A DNA stretch of 9,131 nucleotides from Deltaproteobacteria bacterium (GTDB taxonomy: Bacteria; Desulfobacterota; GWC2-55-46), in NCBI GenBank assembly GCA_016182705.1, contig JACPGA010000106.1:1-9131 (forward strand). The letters are read 5' to 3'. The notes under the pieces are model-generated. The model was given only the letters and a program-made list of their open reading frames with translations. It was not told the origin of the DNA and ran no database searches. Below, one piece after another: positions 6,946 to 9,131 of the stretch; position 1 is the first letter of the stretch; each line of letters opens with the position of its first letter. The position numbers and the translations under genes were made by a program.

Positions 6946-7725
6946 CTATCGGCCGCCCGGCGGGAGAAAGCCGTATTTTTTCATAATCGGAGCGCCTTTC
7001 GGGCCGTTGACGAATTTAATGAACTTTCTGGCCGCCTCTTTCTCTTTTGATGAGCTGACCACTCCGGCGGCCTGGCTTATGGGCTTATGTAATTTGGAGG
7101 GCACGTCAGAAAACCCGATGCCCGGAGCGTTAGCGACGGAACGGGCGATTATGCCTGCCCCGGCATTGCCGGACTCAACGAACTGAAGCGCCTGCCTTAT
7201 GTTCTCGCCGTAGACGAGTTTTGATTTCAGCTCCTCCCAAAGCCCGGCCGACTTCAAGGCTTCCATCGCTGCCATGCCGTAAGGCGCGTGCTCGGGGTTT
7301 GCCATGGCAATCCTCGTTATATTATTTTTCCTGAGGTCTTCGAGCCTGGTCATCTTGAGGCCTGTATCGCGCCTGGTGGCAATGACTAACCTGCCCTCGG
7401 CGTAAAGCTCTACAGTGCCGGGCAGAATAAAGCCGCCCTTTTCAAGATCTTCGACGAACTTCCTGTTCGCCGCGAAAAAAGCGTCAAAGGGCGCGCCCTG
7501 CTCTATCTGGCGGGCTAACATGCCGGTCGAGCCGAGCGATAATACCACCTTATAGGCGGTCTCCTTTTCAAACTCCCGGGCTATCTCCCTGAAGGCGAAT
7601 GACAGGTCCGAGGCCCCGGCCACGGTCAGCTTCCTGTCAGCCGCAAGCGAGCTTCCATGGAAAGAAAAAAACAGCATGAAAAAGGCGGCAAGCAGAAATA
7701 TTATCTGTGTTCTTTTTAAAATCAT
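6946..7725 (-). CDS. modA: Molybdate-binding periplasmic protein ModA
   Basis: Extracytoplasmic receptor that captures molybdate or tungstate and delivers it to ModBC. The 259-residue precursor has a Sec signal peptide: basic MILKR, a hydrophobic core to about residue 22, and a probable type I cleavage after SSLAA (about residue 29). The mature protein starts with LTVAGASDLSFAFREI. Candidate oxyanion-contacting serines are S39 (GASD) and S66 (SLGSTG). GSTGMLARQIEQGAPFDAFF (65-84) and NPEHAPYG (143-150) are typical ModA motifs. No lipobox cysteine is present, so it should be soluble in the periplasm. A weak ribosome site (AAGAG) precedes the ATG. It lies 50 bases after the restored modE stop. 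I cannot separate molybdate from tungstate preference by eye. Confidence 0.94.
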   Translation of the reverse strand: MILKRTQIIFLLAAFFMLFFSFHGSSLAADRKLTVAGASDLSFAFREIAREFEKETAYKVVLSLGSTGMLARQIEQGAPFDAFFAANRKFVEDLEKGGFILPGTVELYAEGRLVIATRRDTGLKMTRLEDLRKNNITRIAMANPEHAPYGMAAMEALKSAGLWEELKSKLVYGENIRQALQFVESGNAGAGIIARSVANAPGIGFSDVPSKLHKPISQAAGVVSSSKEKEAARKFIKFVNGPKGAPIMKKYGFLPPGGR

Positions 7726-7746
7726 GACAATCTCTTTGCAGTAAAA

Positions 7747-8172
7747 TTATTCCGAACAAAAGGGTACTGAAAAAATCACACTCCCTTTTTGACCGCGCTG
7801 TTCATCTTTTCCCTGAACCTGGCGAACTCGGCGTCGAGTTCGCCGAAGAGCTTTATCGCGTGCTGCCCGGCATCTGTCAGCACGGCCCCGCCCCCGCCCT
7901 TGCCGCCTGTTGTCGCGACGACAAGCGGTGGTCGCTACGACAAGGGGTACTCCGGCCTGCCTGTTCATCGACTCGACAAGCTCCCAGGCCTTCCTGTAGG
8001 ACATCTCGAGCGAGCCAGCGGCCCTCGTGATGGAGCCGTACTCTTTTATCTTCTCGAGGAGCAGGACCCGGCCAATGCCAAGGAAGGTGCCCTCGGCGCC
8101 CTCTATCCAGATATGGCCCTCTACGGTGTAGGCAGCGGCCTTACCTGATATCTTTCCCGAATTCTCTGCCAT
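7747..8172 (-). pseudogene. modE: ModE-like winged-helix regulator, frame broken by a 19-base duplication
   Basis: Molybdate-responsive repressor/activator family, DNA-binding domain only. Residues 1-82 match the ModE N-terminal winged helix, with LLEKIKEYGSITRAAGSLEMS and SYRKAWELVESMN (about 39-70). After LVVATT (77-82) the frame becomes Arg-rich nonsense and runs to a TAA at 7747. Removing one copy of the 19-base repeat at 7907-7944 restores TTGGKGGGGAVLTDAGQHAI, the expected ModE continuation, and an in-frame TGA at 7776-7778. The restored protein has 125 residues. Even then there is no C-terminal Mop/TOBE domain, so molybdate sensing would depend on something else. The ATG at 8172 has no ribosome site and sits at the predicted transcription start; no other good start is visible. 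The lesion could be a true mutation or an assembly error; protein family confidence is high, inactivation is less certain. Confidence 0.85.
7907..7944 (-). repeat. Imperfect 19-base tandem duplication inside modE
   Basis: On the minus strand the first copy is CTTGTCGTAGCGACCACCG (7944-7926) and the second is CTTGTCGTCGCGACAACAG (7925-7907). They match at 16 of 19 positions. The three differences all fall on third codon positions, so each copy encodes Leu-Val-Val-Ala-Thr-Thr in its own frame. Because 19 is not a multiple of 3, the duplication shifts the reading frame. The second copy also contains the short inverted repeat TTGTCG-TCG-CGACAA. Confidence 0.9.
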
Positions 8173-8178
8173 GGGCGT

Positions 8179-8207
8179 AATATACTCCAGGGAATAACCC
8201 TTGTCAA
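8179..8207 (-). promoter_or_regulatory. Strong sigma70-like promoter of modE / mod operon
   Basis: On the minus strand a perfect -35 TTGACA (8202-8207) is followed after exactly 17 bases by TATATT (8179-8184, 5 of 6). The expected start base, seven bases past the -10, is the A of the modE ATG at 8172, so the modE message would be leaderless. The spacer holds a 13-base dyad AGGG-n5-CCCT (8189-8201), and a wider CCAGGG...CCCTGG pair (8187-8192 and 8219-8224) flanks the -35; either could be an operator. I do not see the E. coli ModE box. The promoter begins 9 bases after the kinase stop codon. Confidence 0.7.
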
Positions 8208-8215
8208 ATAAAAAG

Positions 8216-9130
8216 CTACCCTGGGATGAGGAAGCCGAATGTCATGCCTGAGCCCTTGCCCGGCTCGACCCAGACTTTGCCGCCGTGTGCCTCCACGAAG
8301 CACTTCACTATGCTCAAGCCCAGGCCAGCCCCGCCGGTCTTTATGCCGTCCTCGGTCTGGTAGAAGGCGTCGAATATCCTGTCCGCCTCCTCGGCCGAAA
8401 TGCCTTTGCCGTCGTCGGAGACCATGAACCTGTACCCCTCGTCAAGGCGCTCCACTTTCAGGCTCACCCGCGAGGCCGCGTGTTTGAAGGCATTGCTGAA
8501 GACATTGTAAAGGGCCCTCTGCAGCTTTTCACCGTCGGCGCACAGCTCGCCGGAAACAGAGCCTTCGTGGTAAGGCATGCCGTTCACGAGGAAACTCTTT
8601 CCCGAAGCCTTGAAAGGCTTGAAAGCTTCCTTCAATACCAGCGAGAGATCCACTTTTTCTTTTCTAAGCGTAAGTCTCCCGCTCTGCGCCCGGCTGAACT
8701 CGAGCATGTCGGTGGCCATAGTGTTCACCTTCTGAGCCGAGGCGAGTATCACTTCGATTTTCTTTTTGGTCTTTTCAGAGATATCAGTAAGCTGCATGAG
8801 AAGCAGCTCCGAGTTTATGGTTATCGAGGTAAGCGGCCCCCTTATGTCGTGGACCACATAGTCGATATACATCTTGCGGAGCTTGTCCAGTTCCTTTTCG
8901 CGGGTCATATTGAAAGCTATGCCGAGAAAATGGTTTATCTCGCCCCTGGCATCCTTGATAGCGTTTATCGAAAGGAGGACAGGCACTTCACGGCCGCCCT
9001 TGGCCAGGTTTATTATCTCGCCCCTCCAGTATCCTTTTTCGGGGTCGAGTATATCTTTCCACATCTTCTCGTAAAGCGCGCCAGACGAATGAGCAGACTT
9101 CAGGACCCTGGGGTTTCTGCCAAGCACCCC
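8216..9130 (-). CDS. PAS-domain sensor histidine kinase (5'-truncated by window edge)
   Basis: C-terminal part of a two-component sensor kinase; the frame stays open through 9130, so the N-terminus lies outside the window. Residue numbers here count from the GTG at 9127. A PAS/PAC module occupies about 1-80 (LGRNPRVLKSAHS and the PAC-type GEINHFLGIAFNMTREKE). The HisKA dimerization domain follows, with phosphorylation site H93 in YVVHDIRGPLTSI. The HATPase_c domain has an N-box with N212 (NVFSNAFKHA), G1 DDGKGI (239-244), an F-box (IFDAFYQ) and G2 GAGLGLSI (266-273). All catalytic motifs look intact. No transmembrane segment is visible in the part seen, so membrane attachment cannot be judged. 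No response regulator gene is in the window. The signal is unknown; closeness to modE does not by itself imply molybdate sensing, because modE has its own promoter. Confidence 0.93.
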   Translation of the reverse strand, partial: GVLGRNPRVLKSAHSSGALYEKMWKDILDPEKGYWRGEIINLAKGGREVPVLLSINAIKDARGEINHFLGIAFNMTREKELDKLRKMYIDYVVHDIRGPLTSITINSELLLMQLTDISEKTKKKIEVILASAQKVNTMATDMLEFSRAQSGRLTLRKEKVDLSLVLKEAFKPFKASGKSFLVNGMPYHEGSVSGELCADGEKLQRALYNVFSNAFKHAASRVSLKVERLDEGYRFMVSDDGKGISAEEADRIFDAFYQTEDGIKTGGAGLGLSIVKCFVEAHGGKVWVEPGKGSGMTFGFLIPG

Positions 9131-9131
9131 A

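Noticed and set aside
7726..7775. Possible separate modA promoter or ModE box in the gap after modE
   Set aside because: No -35/-10 pair of reasonable quality and no TATATA-type inverted repeat is visible. Transcription from the modE promoter explains modA expression.
7789..8148. Plus-strand open frame over modE
   Set aside because: Antisense to the ModE winged-helix coding sequence. No ribosome site or domain is visible, and it crosses the duplication.
1..9131. CRISPR array, tRNA or rRNA, insertion sequence, phage or toxin-antitoxin genes
   Set aside because: I saw no regularly spaced direct repeats, cloverleaf-like segment, transposase motif or phage or toxin-like small gene. Nearly all the sequence is occupied by the nine genes.

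Overview
The window holds nine genes, all read from the minus strand, so the transcriptional order runs from the right edge to the left: a 5'-truncated sensor histidine kinase, modE (reading frame broken), modA, modB, modC, a CDF metal-efflux pump, a Lon-like ATP-dependent protease, queE and a CcsA/ResC-type cytochrome c assembly protein. Gene density is high and the sequence is moderately GC-rich by eye. The combination of system II cytochrome c maturation, an AAA_32-type Lon-like protease, a short ModE-like regulator and PAS-HisKA kinases suits an anaerobic or respiratory Gram-negative bacterium such as a member of Desulfobacterota or Nitrospirota. That placement is inference from gene content, not a sequence match.

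Right part (about 5200-9131): a PAS/HisKA/HATPase_c kinase runs off the window edge. It is followed by a molybdate module: modE with a strong sigma70-like promoter, then modA (periplasmic binding protein), modB (permease) and modC (ATPase), packed with almost no gaps. The CDF pump follows modC by 23 bases with a strong Shine-Dalgarno and is probably read through from the mod operon. The most notable observation is in modE. A 19-base imperfect tandem duplication shifts the frame after the winged-helix, and removing one copy restores a complete ModE-type DNA-binding domain. Both copies encode the same hexapeptide in their own frame and differ only at three third-codon positions.

Middle part (about 1030-4200): a Lon-like protease with its own candidate extended -10 promoter and a 13-base palindrome just downstream of the predicted start site, followed after 3 bases by queE (7-deazaguanine pathway).

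Left part (1-1020): ccsA, with a candidate promoter in the gap after queE, then a 167-base gene-free stretch filled with nested inverted repeats that look like a REP-type intergenic element. I see no new multi-gene system here. The gene content is conventional, and the points worth checking are the modE lesion, the promoter that abuts its ATG, and the repeat cluster.
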